From a bacterium (GTDB lineage Bacteria; DRYD01): 64,000 bases of DNA. The notes under the pieces were generated by a model. It saw only the letters and a program-made list of their open reading frames with translations. It was not told where the DNA came from and searched no databases. Of the stretch, positions 21,142 to 31,107 are shown piece by piece. Both the position numbers and the translations under genes were made by a program. The stretch lies in assembly GCA_030549815.1 (NCBI GenBank), contig JAUQQQ010000001.1, positions 18,524 to 82,523 on the forward strand, given 5' to 3'. The stretch's first letter is position 1. Each line of letters begins with the position of its first letter.

Positions 21142-21923
21142 TCTTCCACCTTCTGTTTATTTATTTTCATTTTTTTTCCTTGTCCTATTATGTATCCCAT
21201 CTTTTGTAATTTTTTAAAATTTCTAACTATAACCTCATGTGAATTTCCCGTAATATAGGATATCAATTTCTTATTAGAAAGTAGAAGCTGATCATTGTTT
21301 AATGCTAATACATTCCTTTTTAAATATTGATAGAAAAAATAGAGTAATCTATTAATGCTATCCATTGCTTTATAATTAATTAAATCCAAATAAAGGTACT
21401 TTATCCTCACAAAAAAAGTTTCATTTTTATAGCTTTCCATAATATCCCTTACCTTTTCGTCAAAAGGAATAATCAAAAGGGAAGAGTTTCTGGGAATAAA
21501 TATCTTGGCCTGTTCTAATAAACTAATTAAATTCATACTAATTATTTCCAAAGGGAAAAAAATATCCACAACCGTTTTCTTATAATCATTTTCAACAATC
21601 AGAAATACAAAACCTTCTTTTACAAGACAATAATTATTAGTTAAAAATTTATATTTTTTATCATTTATCTCATTTACTCCAATTTTAACATTACTTCTTA
21701 CATTTTTAATTTTTGACAATTCAGATAATATCATTAAGTTTTTTTTATCAATGTTTCTAAAAAATGGATTTAGGGTAAATAATTTATATAAAAAATCTTT
21801 CTTTATTGAATCTTTGTTTACCGTGTTACTGTTTGGTATGCTATTTTTGTTAGTTAATTGAATTACATTTTTAGTTTCTTTATCTTTTTTTTGATTTGTT
21901 TCATTAGTACTTTTCTTTGGCAT
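21111..21923 (-). CDS. Crp/Fnr-family-like transcriptional regulator
   Basis: cNMP-binding-like fold with C-terminal HTH LSNKKLISYITGNSHEVIVRNFKKLQKMGYIIGQGKKMKI. Confidence 0.7.
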   Translation of the reverse strand: MPKKSTNETNQKKDKETKNVIQLTNKNSIPNSNTVNKDSIKKDFLYKLFTLNPFFRNIDKKNLMILSELSKIKNVRSNVKIGVNEINDKKYKFLTNNYCLVKEGFVFLIVENDYKKTVVDIFFPLEIISMNLISLLEQAKIFIPRNSSLLIIPFDEKVRDIMESYKNETFFVRIKYLYLDLINYKAMDSINRLLYFFYQYLKRNVLALNNDQLLLSNKKLISYITGNSHEVIVRNFKKLQKMGYIIGQGKKMKINKQKVEEWAKKLKIIS

Positions 21924-21937
21924 AATTTTTCTTTACA

Positions 21938-22603
21938 TTATTTTTTTACTAAATTTATATTCAAATTAATTTGTTCTATATATATTTTCTTTGTTAAATT
22001 GAAAATACCTTTACTTTCTAAATCCTCATATAGGATAGCATTAACGTCAACAAATTTCGTATTAGAAAAAAAGTTCTTTTTAATTCTAAAATAGCATTTA
22101 GGCATAACCTTTTGATTTTTAAAATAAATAAAACAATTACTGTTTTGAACTTCAATATCTATCGTATCACGGGTATCTCTCAAATACTTAAATAGGTCTT
22201 TATTTAGAAAGAGAATGTCAAAATTTGAAATGTAATTAAGGAAAATTTTTGCTTGCAAATAAAAGTTTTCTTTTTCTAACTTCATGTTAGCCCATACTCT
22301 ACCTAAAAAAATTTTATATTCTTTTTCACCATAACAAACCTTTATACTTAAAGAATTTCCCAAAAAAGAAGGAAGGTTGGTTTTTATTTCATAAATTCCG
22401 TAAAAATCTTCATCCTGAATATTTCTTTTCTTTATAAGAAAAAAATAAAATACAAAGATAAAAAAGAAAATGAGAAAAATAATAATAAATTCAAATAAAA
22501 CATTACGCACAAAATAATTATTCAATAAAATCTTTTTATTCCCTATAAAGGTAAGTAGGCAAAAATAGAAAATTTTATTGATAGGAAAAATGGAAATAAA
22601 CAT
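21938..22603 (-). CDS. Hypothetical TM-anchored protein
   Basis: 221-aa ORF with hydrophobic N-terminus; divergent from hemA-hemC. Confidence 0.5.
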   Translation of the reverse strand: MFISIFPINKIFYFCLLTFIGNKKILLNNYFVRNVLFEFIIIFLIFFFIFVFYFFLIKKRNIQDEDFYGIYEIKTNLPSFLGNSLSIKVCYGEKEYKIFLGRVWANMKLEKENFYLQAKIFLNYISNFDILFLNKDLFKYLRDTRDTIDIEVQNSNCFIYFKNQKVMPKCYFRIKKNFFSNTKFVDVNAILYEDLESKGIFNLTKKIYIEQINLNINLVKK

Positions 22604-24611
22604 CGTAAATATAGAAATAGATAAAGATACTCATATAAGCATAAGAGAAAAATTTTACATAAATTCAGAAAAAATTATTAATCTTCAAAAAGAGTTAAAT
22701 CCAATAATAGAAAAACCATTTTTTTTATCAACATGCAACAGAACATCAATTTATTTTACAACAGATGATACATCCAAAATAGATAAAGTTAAAGAGATAG
22801 TTTTTAGCGATGCAGTATGCAAAATAAGAATAGGTATAGAAGCAATAAAACATTTCCTAAAAGTAATATGCGGATTAGAATCACAAGTGTTCGCAGAAAC
22901 AGATATAGCACACCAAATTAAAGAACATTATAAACAACAAAAGAATTCCATAAACCCCCTAATAGAAGAGTTAATAAATTACGGTTTTTCTGTTCATAAA
23001 GAATTTCACTCCTCCATACTACCAAAAATAAAAAAACAAAAACAAATACTTGCCAAAATAGTATTCGAAAACATAAAAAATTTTCTCCAAAAAAAACCAA
23101 ATGATTTTAACACAAAAACTCCATTAATCCTTATAGGATACGGATTCGTAAATAAAGCAATACATAATGAATTAAAAGAATATTTCGAAAAAGTATGGAT
23201 ATTTTCAGATAACTTTAAAAAAGCCATCCCTAAAAATAAGATAAATAACATTTTAAAAGAAATAAAAGATCCCGTTATAATAATATCAGCAACTAATAGT
23301 CATTCTTTTATTTTGACACAAAAATCTCCAATCCCACCGAACTCCATAATTTTCGATCTATCTGTACCCAGAAGCATTGACCCCAATATAAACCAAACAT
23401 TATTTGACCTCGATAAAATTGCAAACCAACATCCTGAAAATATCAAATTGAATTTAGACGACCAAATAATAATCCATAATTTTTTAAACGAAAAAGTAAA
23501 TGAATTTATTGAAAAAAAATTAGTAAATGAACTAAATCCATTAATAAAAAATTTCTACGAAACACCCTTAAAAATAGCAGAAGAAAAAATAAATCAATAC
23601 TACTCTGAATTAGAAAAAATTTTACAAAAATTCGATGAAAAAGAAATTAAAGAATTACTAAAATATATGTCTCAAAAAATTGTTAATAAATCATTAGAAG
23701 AACCCATAAAAAAAATAAAAGAATTATACATCCAAAATAAAAAGAAAAAGATAATCGTGGGAACCAGAGGATCCAAATTAGCACTCGCACAAACACAAAT
23801 AATACTCGAAATACTTCATTCCTTCTTCCCCGAATTCATCTTCCAAACAAAAATAATAAAAACAAGTGGAGATAAACAAATATACACAACAAATTCATTC
23901 GTAAAAGAATTAGAAGAAGCTCTGATGAAAGAAGAAATAGATTTAGCAATTCACAGCCTCAAAGACCTCCCCTATAAAATAAATGATTATCTTGATATTG
24001 CTGCAATTCCAATAAGAGATGAACCCAATGATGTACTAATAACAAGAGATGGTAAAAGCTTGTACGATCTAAAACCAAATTCAATAATCGGTACATCAAG
24101 CCAAAGAAGAAAAAAACAACTCGAACTACTCAGACCAGATTTGATAATTAAAGAAATAAGAGGAAATTTGGATACAAGAATAAAAAAACTAATAGACAAA
24201 GAATATGACGGCATAATAGTAGCATTGGCAGGAATAAAAAGATTAAACTTAGAAAAATTAGTTAGCCATGTATTTTCAATAGAAGAAATGGTACCTGCCG
24301 TAGGCCAAGGCGCTATAGCTATACAAACACGGAAAAAAAGCTTCCTTACAGAAGCATTAAGAAAAATAGATAATCCTAAATTTCGAGAAGAAATAGAAAT
24401 AGAAAGAGAAATTATGGGAAAACTCGACCTTGGATGCTCATACCCCTTAGGCGCAAACGCACAAAAAAAAGACAATTCAATACAATTAAACTACTTCATT
24501 CATATTAATCAAAACATAATCAAAGAAAAAATAAATGGAAGCAAATCAGAAATCCTTAGAAAAATACAAGAAAATCTATCGCTAATTCAAAAAGAATATC
24601 TACACCAATAA
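22590..24611 (+). CDS. hemA-hemC: Fused glutamyl-tRNA reductase / hydroxymethylbilane synthase
   Basis: HemA: PFFLSTCNRTSIYF, ICGLESQVFAETDIAHQIKEHY; HemC: IIVGTRGSKLALAQTQIILEIL, IKTSGDK, AIHSLKDLP, GTSSQRRKKQL, RGNLDTRIKKL, VPAVGQGAIAIQ, LGCSYPLGANA. One ORF; the TTG at 22578 is the ORF-track start, ATG at 22590 is likelier. Confidence 0.93.
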   Translation: MEINIVNIEIDKDTHISIREKFYINSEKIINLQKELNPIIEKPFFLSTCNRTSIYFTTDDTSKIDKVKEIVFSDAVCKIRIGIEAIKHFLKVICGLESQVFAETDIAHQIKEHYKQQKNSINPLIEELINYGFSVHKEFHSSILPKIKKQKQILAKIVFENIKNFLQKKPNDFNTKTPLILIGYGFVNKAIHNELKEYFEKVWIFSDNFKKAIPKNKINNILKEIKDPVIIISATNSHSFILTQKSPIPPNSIIFDLSVPRSIDPNINQTLFDLDKIANQHPENIKLNLDDQIIIHNFLNEKVNEFIEKKLVNELNPLIKNFYETPLKIAEEKINQYYSELEKILQKFDEKEIKELLKYMSQKIVNKSLEEPIKKIKELYIQNKKKKIIVGTRGSKLALAQTQIILEILHSFFPEFIFQTKIIKTSGDKQIYTTNSFVKELEEALMKEEIDLAIHSLKDLPYKINDYLDIAAIPIRDEPNDVLITRDGKSLYDLKPNSIIGTSSQRRKKQLELLRPDLIIKEIRGNLDTRIKKLIDKEYDGIIVALAGIKRLNLEKLVSHVFSIEEMVPAVGQGAIAIQTRKKSFLTEALRKIDNPKFREEIEIEREIMGKLDLGCSYPLGANAQKKDNSIQLNYFIHINQNIIKEKINGSKSEILRKIQENLSLIQKEYLHQ

Positions 24612-24690
24612 AAACATTAATTAATTTTAACTGATTCCATGCAAAATGGTAAGGCAGGAAATGTCCGTCCTCCCTTTTCTCCCTCCTTCT

Positions 24691-25665
24691 CTATTCTATT
24701 TTTATTACAAAAACATCATCATTACTACCATTGTAACTATTCCCAGTAATAAAAATATTACCATCGTTATCTATTGCTATTCCATTTCCAACATCATCTC
24801 CATTACCACCAGAGATGTTATTAAGAATAATCTTTCCTCCATTCCCAAAACCCTTATTCCAATTACCATTACTATCCAACTTTATAACATACGAATAAAT
24901 AATATCTCCATTAAGATTCAAACTTTCCAGTATAATAAAAACGTTACCACTACTATCTATTGCTATTCCCTCTCCACTATTATCATACTCTCTTGCGATG
25001 TTATCAAAAATAACTTTTCCTCCTTTTCCAAAATTACTATCTAAGTTACCATTGCTATCCAACTTTACCACAAAAGCATCAAAATTACCAACAATATTAT
25101 AACTACTCCCTGTAACATAAATATTTCCACTATTGTCTATTGTTATTCCATATCCAGAATCATGACCATCACCTCCTGCAATGTTAGAAAGAATAACTTT
25201 TCCATCTCTACCAAAATTATTTACTAATTTACCGTTACTATCTAACTTTACTACAAAAACATCATCATTACTACCATTGTAACTATTCCCAGTAATAAAA
25301 ATATTACCATCGTTATCTATTGCTATTCCATTTCCAACATCATCTCCATTACCACCAGAGATGTTATTAAGAATAATCTTTCCTCCATTCCCAAAACTTC
25401 TATCCAAATTACCATTACTATCCAACTTTATAACATGAACATCCCAGAACTTTCCATTCCAGCTATCTGCTACAATATAAGCATTTCCATTACTGTCCAC
25501 TGTTATTCCAGATCCCAAATTATAATTCCATCCTACAATGTTATCAAGAATAACAGCAGAGTCGTTATCTCCATCACCATCTATGTCCCTATTCAATGGT
25601 ATTCCAAAATTGTTTGATACTTTTCCTACAATACTACTCCCTCCTTTATATCCACTTATTACCAC
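24691..25665 (-). CDS. Delta-60-repeat beta-propeller-like protein (possibly 5'-truncated)
   Basis: Repeated GNGIAIDNDGNIFITGNSYNGSNDDVFVVKLDSNGKL...FGxxGKVI units; GTG start, no signal peptide. Confidence 0.75.
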   Translation of the reverse strand: MVISGYKGGSSIVGKVSNNFGIPLNRDIDGDGDNDSAVILDNIVGWNYNLGSGITVDSNGNAYIVADSWNGKFWDVHVIKLDSNGNLDRSFGNGGKIILNNISGGNGDDVGNGIAIDNDGNIFITGNSYNGSNDDVFVVKLDSNGKLVNNFGRDGKVILSNIAGGDGHDSGYGITIDNSGNIYVTGSSYNIVGNFDAFVVKLDSNGNLDSNFGKGGKVIFDNIAREYDNSGEGIAIDSSGNVFIILESLNLNGDIIYSYVIKLDSNGNWNKGFGNGGKIILNNISGGNGDDVGNGIAIDNDGNIFITGNSYNGSNDDVFVIKIE

Positions 25666-25878
25666 CTCCCTCTTTTGAATATTTCTATTACTTCCGTTTT
25701 TCTCCTATATACTTTTTGCCAAAATTAAAACATAGGTAATGCAACCCTTAACAATACATATCTTATAATTCACACCTCTCTTCATTTTTTCTTTTCTATA
25801 CTAATAAAAAGGGAAATATTTGTTGCTAATAAATTTTTTTATAAGAGAGAATAAAAAAAGACAAAGGAGTAAAAATCT

Positions 25879-27543
25879 ATGAAAATAGTTGGTTATGTTT
25901 TAGGAAGCAAACCAAACTCACCCTATGAATTCTATTTCTTAGTTAATAAAGGAATAATTGTTCAGTTAGATGATGTAATATTAGTAAAAAGTCTCTACGA
26001 AAATAAGGAAATAATACACTTTGGGATTGTCAGAGAAATAATAAAATATACAGAAGCAAGCCAATACGCCATAGAAACAGAATTGATAATAGATAAAAAA
26101 ATACCTTATATAAACGTGTCAATAGCAAAAGTTTTTGTGACAAGGATAGAACCTGAAATATACGTCCCTCCCGAACCATCCGCAGAAGTTTATCTATCCG
26201 ATAAAACACATACCGAAATAGCATTATACTTCGATAAAATGGAAAACAAAATACCAATAGGATTTCTAAGAAATGACAGTAATGCCTACTTAAACTTAGA
26301 CTTTGTCGATGGTTCAAATGGAGCACATGTAAACATTAGTGGTATGTCAGGGGTAGCCACAAAAACTTCATTCGCAACCTTCCTCCTATTCTCACTATTC
26401 CAAAAATCTCCCTATTCGAATAACTACAGAGCAATAATTTTTAACGTAAAATCCACCGATCTACTGTATCTTAACTATCCAAATAATTACAAAAACCTAA
26501 AAAATCATACAAAAGAAACAGTAGAAGAAGAATACAAAAAACTCGATTTACAGCCCTCCAATTTTAAAAATGTCAAAATTCTTATCCCTCCCAAAAAAAA
26601 TTCAATAACAAAACAAATGGATGTGTCAGATAGTTTAATTAAAGGTAACCTATACTACTTTACAATAACAGAAATATTCAAGAAAGAATTATTCAAATTC
26701 TTCTTTGTTGATGAAATTCATGACTTCCAAAGCTTAGAAAGAATAATATCCATCGTGGAAAAACATATGCAAAACTTAGCAGAAAAAACAGATACAGAGT
26801 TAGAAAAGCAAGGCATAATAAAAACACCAAACGGATACATAGAAAATTTAGAACAAACATTCGAATACATAAAAGAATACTTAGAAGAAAATTCAAATAG
26901 ATTAAATGAATCAAAATCTACTATAAACGCTTTTTTAAGAAGGTTCAAAAAAATCAAAGATGATTGCAATTTTCTAACAGGAAGAACAGAAGAGCATAAA
27001 ACAGACATAGTAAAATCAATAGAAGACAATCAGTTGACAGTAATAGATGTACATAATTTAAATGAGAAAGCAAAATTATTTGTTGTCTCATCAGTCCTCT
27101 ATCTTATCTACCTTAAAAAGGAAGAAGAAAACGATATAAACAAGTATTTCTTTGTCATTGATGAATTAAATAAGTACGCTCCTGCAAACAATGATACACC
27201 AATAAAAGATGTTGTAGTCGATATAGCAGAAAGAGGAAGGAGTATAGGAATAATACTAATAGGGGCACAGCAAACAGCAAGTCAGATCGATCCTCGAGTT
27301 ATTTCAAACTGTGCCATAAGAGTAATCGGAAGGTCAGATCCTTTTGAATTATCAAAAACTTTTTACTCATTTTTACCAGAAGATCTTAAGAAAAGAGCAA
27401 TAATATTGAAACCTGGGAATATGATAATATCCCAGCCTGATTGTCCTGTACCTTTTGTAATCAAATTCCCCTACCCCTCCTGGGCTACACGAAAAGAAGA
27501 AGTATTGGAAGATAATATGAGTATAAAAAAGATTATTTTCTAA
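25879..27543 (+). CDS. HerA-like (DUF87-type) ATPase
   Basis: P-loop region GMSGVATKTSFATFLLF, Walker B-like KYFFVIDELNKYAP, RGRSIGIILIGAQQTASQIDPRVISNCAIRVIGR. Confidence 0.8.
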   Translation: MKIVGYVLGSKPNSPYEFYFLVNKGIIVQLDDVILVKSLYENKEIIHFGIVREIIKYTEASQYAIETELIIDKKIPYINVSIAKVFVTRIEPEIYVPPEPSAEVYLSDKTHTEIALYFDKMENKIPIGFLRNDSNAYLNLDFVDGSNGAHVNISGMSGVATKTSFATFLLFSLFQKSPYSNNYRAIIFNVKSTDLLYLNYPNNYKNLKNHTKETVEEEYKKLDLQPSNFKNVKILIPPKKNSITKQMDVSDSLIKGNLYYFTITEIFKKELFKFFFVDEIHDFQSLERIISIVEKHMQNLAEKTDTELEKQGIIKTPNGYIENLEQTFEYIKEYLEENSNRLNESKSTINAFLRRFKKIKDDCNFLTGRTEEHKTDIVKSIEDNQLTVIDVHNLNEKAKLFVVSSVLYLIYLKKEEENDINKYFFVIDELNKYAPANNDTPIKDVVVDIAERGRSIGIILIGAQQTASQIDPRVISNCAIRVIGRSDPFELSKTFYSFLPEDLKKRAIILKPGNMIISQPDCPVPFVIKFPYPSWATRKEEVLEDNMSIKKIIF

Positions 27544-27619
27544 TTCAAATCAAAATTAGGCAACTTACTACAGAAATTTATTACCCTTCTTAAACTTTAC
27601 CCGAAAAAGTTAATTTGTT

Positions 27620-28204
27620 TTAAATACCTACAATCCCAATAAATATAATAAACATTCCAATAAAGAAAGCAAGGATAGACAAACCTAACCATAAGTATCT
27701 AAAATAAGATCTATGTGTTTTTCCGTCCTCCGTAACAATTTCAATAACTTCGAAATAAGGGAATAAAGCTCTTCTAAAATAACCTTTCATAACAGCATCT
27801 TTTCCTATTAATCCACTTGTTATAAAATAACCGTAAGCAAGATCACCCCATGAAATCCCTGTTCTATAATCAACATAAATAAACCCCGTATCATCCTGCA
27901 ACAACACATCCTCACTTAGTATATATCCTGCCACTCCCCTACCCACAATTTTTCCTCTAATAATTGCAGGAACAGACCTTACCATAGATACCTTTGTTTT
28001 AGATAATAAATCAAAAATCTTGCATTCTTTAAAGCTACCTTTGTAAGTAAAAATCCACTTCATAACACTGCCCACTGAAAATCCCATTAACATAAAACCA
28101 ACGGTTGCAGTTGGAGAAGATAAAAATGCAGAAAACAAAATACCCCCAACAAAAGCAATTAAAGTAAAATTCAACGGAGCATATTGGAAAAATAGATCAA
28201 TCAA
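27620..28204 (-). CDS. Membrane protein, probable C-terminal domain of the upstream HtpX-like protease separated by an in-frame TGA
   Basis: ORF is in the same frame as 28295..29326; the 30 codons between are open (LPFSIQVPTYLPKEDDGSVDIVPGSLWDEF). Confidence 0.65.
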   Translation of the reverse strand: MIDLFFQYAPLNFTLIAFVGGILFSAFLSSPTATVGFMLMGFSVGSVMKWIFTYKGSFKECKIFDLLSKTKVSMVRSVPAIIRGKIVGRGVAGYILSEDVLLQDDTGFIYVDYRTGISWGDLAYGYFITSGLIGKDAVMKGYFRRALFPYFEVIEIVTEDGKTHRSYFRYLWLGLSILAFFIGMFIIFIGIVGI

Positions 28205-28294
28205 AAATTCATCCCAAAGGGAACCAGGAACTATATCAACAGATCCATCATCTTCCTTAGGTAAATAAGTAGGAACTTGAATAGAAAAAGGTAA

Positions 28295-29326
28295 TCAAAG
28301 TTCCTTTGCTATTCTTGATAAATTCCTTATTCTTTTAGCAATAAGTGGATGAGTAGAAGATAATTCAAGAATAGAAGCCCACGGATTAAATAAATCCCAC
28401 AACATCACTTTGCCAATTGCATCTATAACTCTATTACCAACATTTTCAACTACTGCTTCTATTGCAGCAACATTAGAATTCAAAACAGCAAGTGATACAT
28501 TCTTAGCTTGCTTGTAATCCATTAAACCCAAAACCCTAAACGGAGATCTGTAAAACTGATTTCCTCCATCCTCTTGCTCACTACTTCTTGCACCGAAATT
28601 AAGTAAACCATAACCAACCTTAACAAGAGCAGTAGCTAACGCATTAGGATTCATCGTCGAATAAGCAGCAAAACTATCAGCATAATACTCCCTTAAACGA
28701 GAAAGATAAAGTATCACGTACTCACTAATAATATAAATAATGTAAGTTACTATAGCAAGAATAACGATAGCACCACCGTTTCTGCGAGAAGAAGATGATC
28801 TCACAAAATGCATTGCTATCCTATATACGTAATAAAGTATTACAGGAATCATAGCAGCAAGAGTCATAAATACAAAATCATAATGGAATATGTGCCCACA
28901 TTCATGAGCAATAACAGCCTTTGCTTCCTCTTCATCCATAATCTCTAACAAACCCCTACTAATAACAATCCTCGCATTAGATGGAAAATTACCATAAGTA
29001 AAAGCAGTAGGTGTCATATCCTCAATAATACCTATCCTTGGAAATTTTACATTCCTTTCACTAAATAACTTCTTTATATACTCAGAAAGATAAGAAGGTA
29101 GTTCATCAACTGTTACAAAATTACATCTATACATAAACCTTAACATTAAATCATAAATAAAAGGAGAAAGGAAAAATTGAAGCATAATAAAACCAATCGT
29201 TATAAGCATCGAAATAGATAAAGCAAATCCTCCTTCCAACCCTGACAAATACAATAAAGTAGAAGAAAGAATAAAGACAACAAAATATAAAATTAACAAA
29301 ATTGAAGATGATAAAAATGCAAACAT
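28295..29326 (-). CDS. htpX: HtpX-like M48 zinc metalloprotease
   Basis: AVIAHECGHIFHYD (HExxH), N-terminal TM segments, SSTHPLIAKRIRNLSRIAKEL C-terminus. Confidence 0.9.
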   Translation of the reverse strand: MFAFLSSSILLILYFVVFILSSTLLYLSGLEGGFALSISMLITIGFIMLQFFLSPFIYDLMLRFMYRCNFVTVDELPSYLSEYIKKLFSERNVKFPRIGIIEDMTPTAFTYGNFPSNARIVISRGLLEIMDEEEAKAVIAHECGHIFHYDFVFMTLAAMIPVILYYVYRIAMHFVRSSSSRRNGGAIVILAIVTYIIYIISEYVILYLSRLREYYADSFAAYSTMNPNALATALVKVGYGLLNFGARSSEQEDGGNQFYRSPFRVLGLMDYKQAKNVSLAVLNSNVAAIEAVVENVGNRVIDAIGKVMLWDLFNPWASILELSSTHPLIAKRIRNLSRIAKEL

Positions 29327-29350
29327 TCTTCCTTCACCTCCCTTACTAAA

Positions 29351-31096
29351 TTAAACCTTTGAATATAATTTTTCCTTAATGCTTTGATATAAATCTTCAA
29401 AGAAGAAAGGTTCCCCATCGTATTTATTAATCAATACACTCTTATTTTTGCCACCGAACATATAATACAACCTTCTTAACTGCCCAAAATAATTTTGCTC
29501 AACGAATATAATATTATCCATTCCTTCCAGAGCACCCTCCATCTTTTCTATCGGAAATGGATATAATACAACCGGTTTAACCAATCTAAAACTAACTCCT
29601 TCACTCTTATTTATTTCAACACAAACTTCCTTTACAAAATGATAATTAATACCATAAGCAACAATAGCAACCTTTGGATTACTACCAATATCCTCAAATT
29701 CAAAGAAGTAATCGTTGAAATTAGCCAATTTCCTCATTCTCTTTTCAACCATTTTCTTCCTTATAGAAGAATTTTCAGTAATAAAACCTTTTTCGTTGTG
29801 CTCATTACCAGAAGTTTGAAATTGTAACCCCTTAACCGATGGTATAATCCTATAACTTATCCCATCTTCAGTAAATTGATATCTATACAAACGTTCATTA
29901 GGCTCATAATCTACATATTTACCCCTATCTACTTTTAACTCATCCAATAAACTATCATCTATGTATTTAGTAGTATATACATTTTCACCTAACTGTAGGT
30001 CAGAAAGAATTATAACAGGTAACTGGTATTTTTCAGCAAGGTTAAAAGCTTGGAAAGTATAAACAAACATTTCATATGGATTAGATGGGAAAATAACTAT
30101 TTTTTCAGTATCCCCATGTCCTAAAAATAAGGACATCAAAATATCGCCGTCTTCAGTTTTTGTAGGTAATCCAGTTGAAGGTCCTCCCCTTTGAATATTA
30201 GCAATAACTATAGGAGTTTCAGTCATGTATGCATATCCTATAGCTTCAACCATCAATGAAAATCCGGGTCCAGATGTAGCAGTCATAGCTCTTACACCAG
30301 CCAAAGAAGCACCTATAACCGAGTTAATAGCCGATATTTCATCCTCAGTCTGAACAGCTACACCCCCAAAATTACCAATATTTTTTACCATAAATTCCAG
30401 TATACTGCTTGCAGGAGTAATTGGGTAACCCGCAAAGTACTTGCATCCCGCAGCCAATGCCCCCATCGCTAATCCTTCATTACCACTCATTATCATTCTT
30501 TTAACCCCATCCTTACCTTTAACAACCTTGTAAGGAAGTATAGAATTATCACTTAGGAATTTCTTGGCAAAATTATACCCTTCCAAAAAAGCTCTCTTAT
30601 TCTTTTCAACAATTTCCATAGATTTTTTAGAAAACCTCTTTTCAATTTGATCCATAACATAAGAGTAATCCATTCCATCAAAAAGCGCAATAGAAGCACC
30701 CAAACTAACCATATTCTTTGATATTGCAGTTCCTGTAATATCACGTGCTATTTTCGACAACGGAATCGCCAACTTTATACAATCAACCTTATCCAAATCA
30801 GTAATGCCACTTTGCTCATCAAATATAACTATAGTTGAACTTTTTATCTGCTCCTTTGAAACTAAAATAGCATTTTCATCAAAAGCTATTAAAACATCTA
30901 ATTTTTTGACCCTTGCAAAAACAGGGTTTTCAGAAAACCTCACTTCAAAAGTTGTGTTTCCTCCCTTTATTCTTGACGAATACTTTCTATATGTTGCCAA
31001 TTCAAATCCATTACGAAATACATTCATAGCAAATATATGTCCTGTAGAATCTATACCTTCTCCCTGCTCGCCTGATATCTTCCAAACGTACTGCAT
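29351..31096 (-). CDS. korA: 2-oxoacid:ferredoxin oxidoreductase, fused gamma/alpha subunit
   Basis: N-terminal gamma domain GEQGEGIDSTGHIFAMNVFRNG; alpha domain GNEGLAMGALAAGCKYFAGYPITPASSILEFM, TATSGPGFSLMVEAIGYA, QRGGPSTGLPTKTEDGD. Confidence 0.9.
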   Translation of the reverse strand: MQYVWKISGEQGEGIDSTGHIFAMNVFRNGFELATYRKYSSRIKGGNTTFEVRFSENPVFARVKKLDVLIAFDENAILVSKEQIKSSTIVIFDEQSGITDLDKVDCIKLAIPLSKIARDITGTAISKNMVSLGASIALFDGMDYSYVMDQIEKRFSKKSMEIVEKNKRAFLEGYNFAKKFLSDNSILPYKVVKGKDGVKRMIMSGNEGLAMGALAAGCKYFAGYPITPASSILEFMVKNIGNFGGVAVQTEDEISAINSVIGASLAGVRAMTATSGPGFSLMVEAIGYAYMTETPIVIANIQRGGPSTGLPTKTEDGDILMSLFLGHGDTEKIVIFPSNPYEMFVYTFQAFNLAEKYQLPVIILSDLQLGENVYTTKYIDDSLLDELKVDRGKYVDYEPNERLYRYQFTEDGISYRIIPSVKGLQFQTSGNEHNEKGFITENSSIRKKMVEKRMRKLANFNDYFFEFEDIGSNPKVAIVAYGINYHFVKEVCVEINKSEGVSFRLVKPVVLYPFPIEKMEGALEGMDNIIFVEQNYFGQLRRLYYMFGGKNKSVLINKYDGEPFFFEDLYQSIKEKLYSKV

Positions 31097-31107
31097 AATA
31101 TCCTCCT

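Noticed and set aside
23987-24475. 162-aa minus-strand ORF inside hemC
   Set aside because: Antisense to conserved HemC motifs; no independent support.
28295-28297. Global UGA recoding (Gly or Trp) to explain the HtpX split
   Set aside because: Other genes in the window end normally at TGA and use TGG for Trp; only this one TGA looks anomalous.
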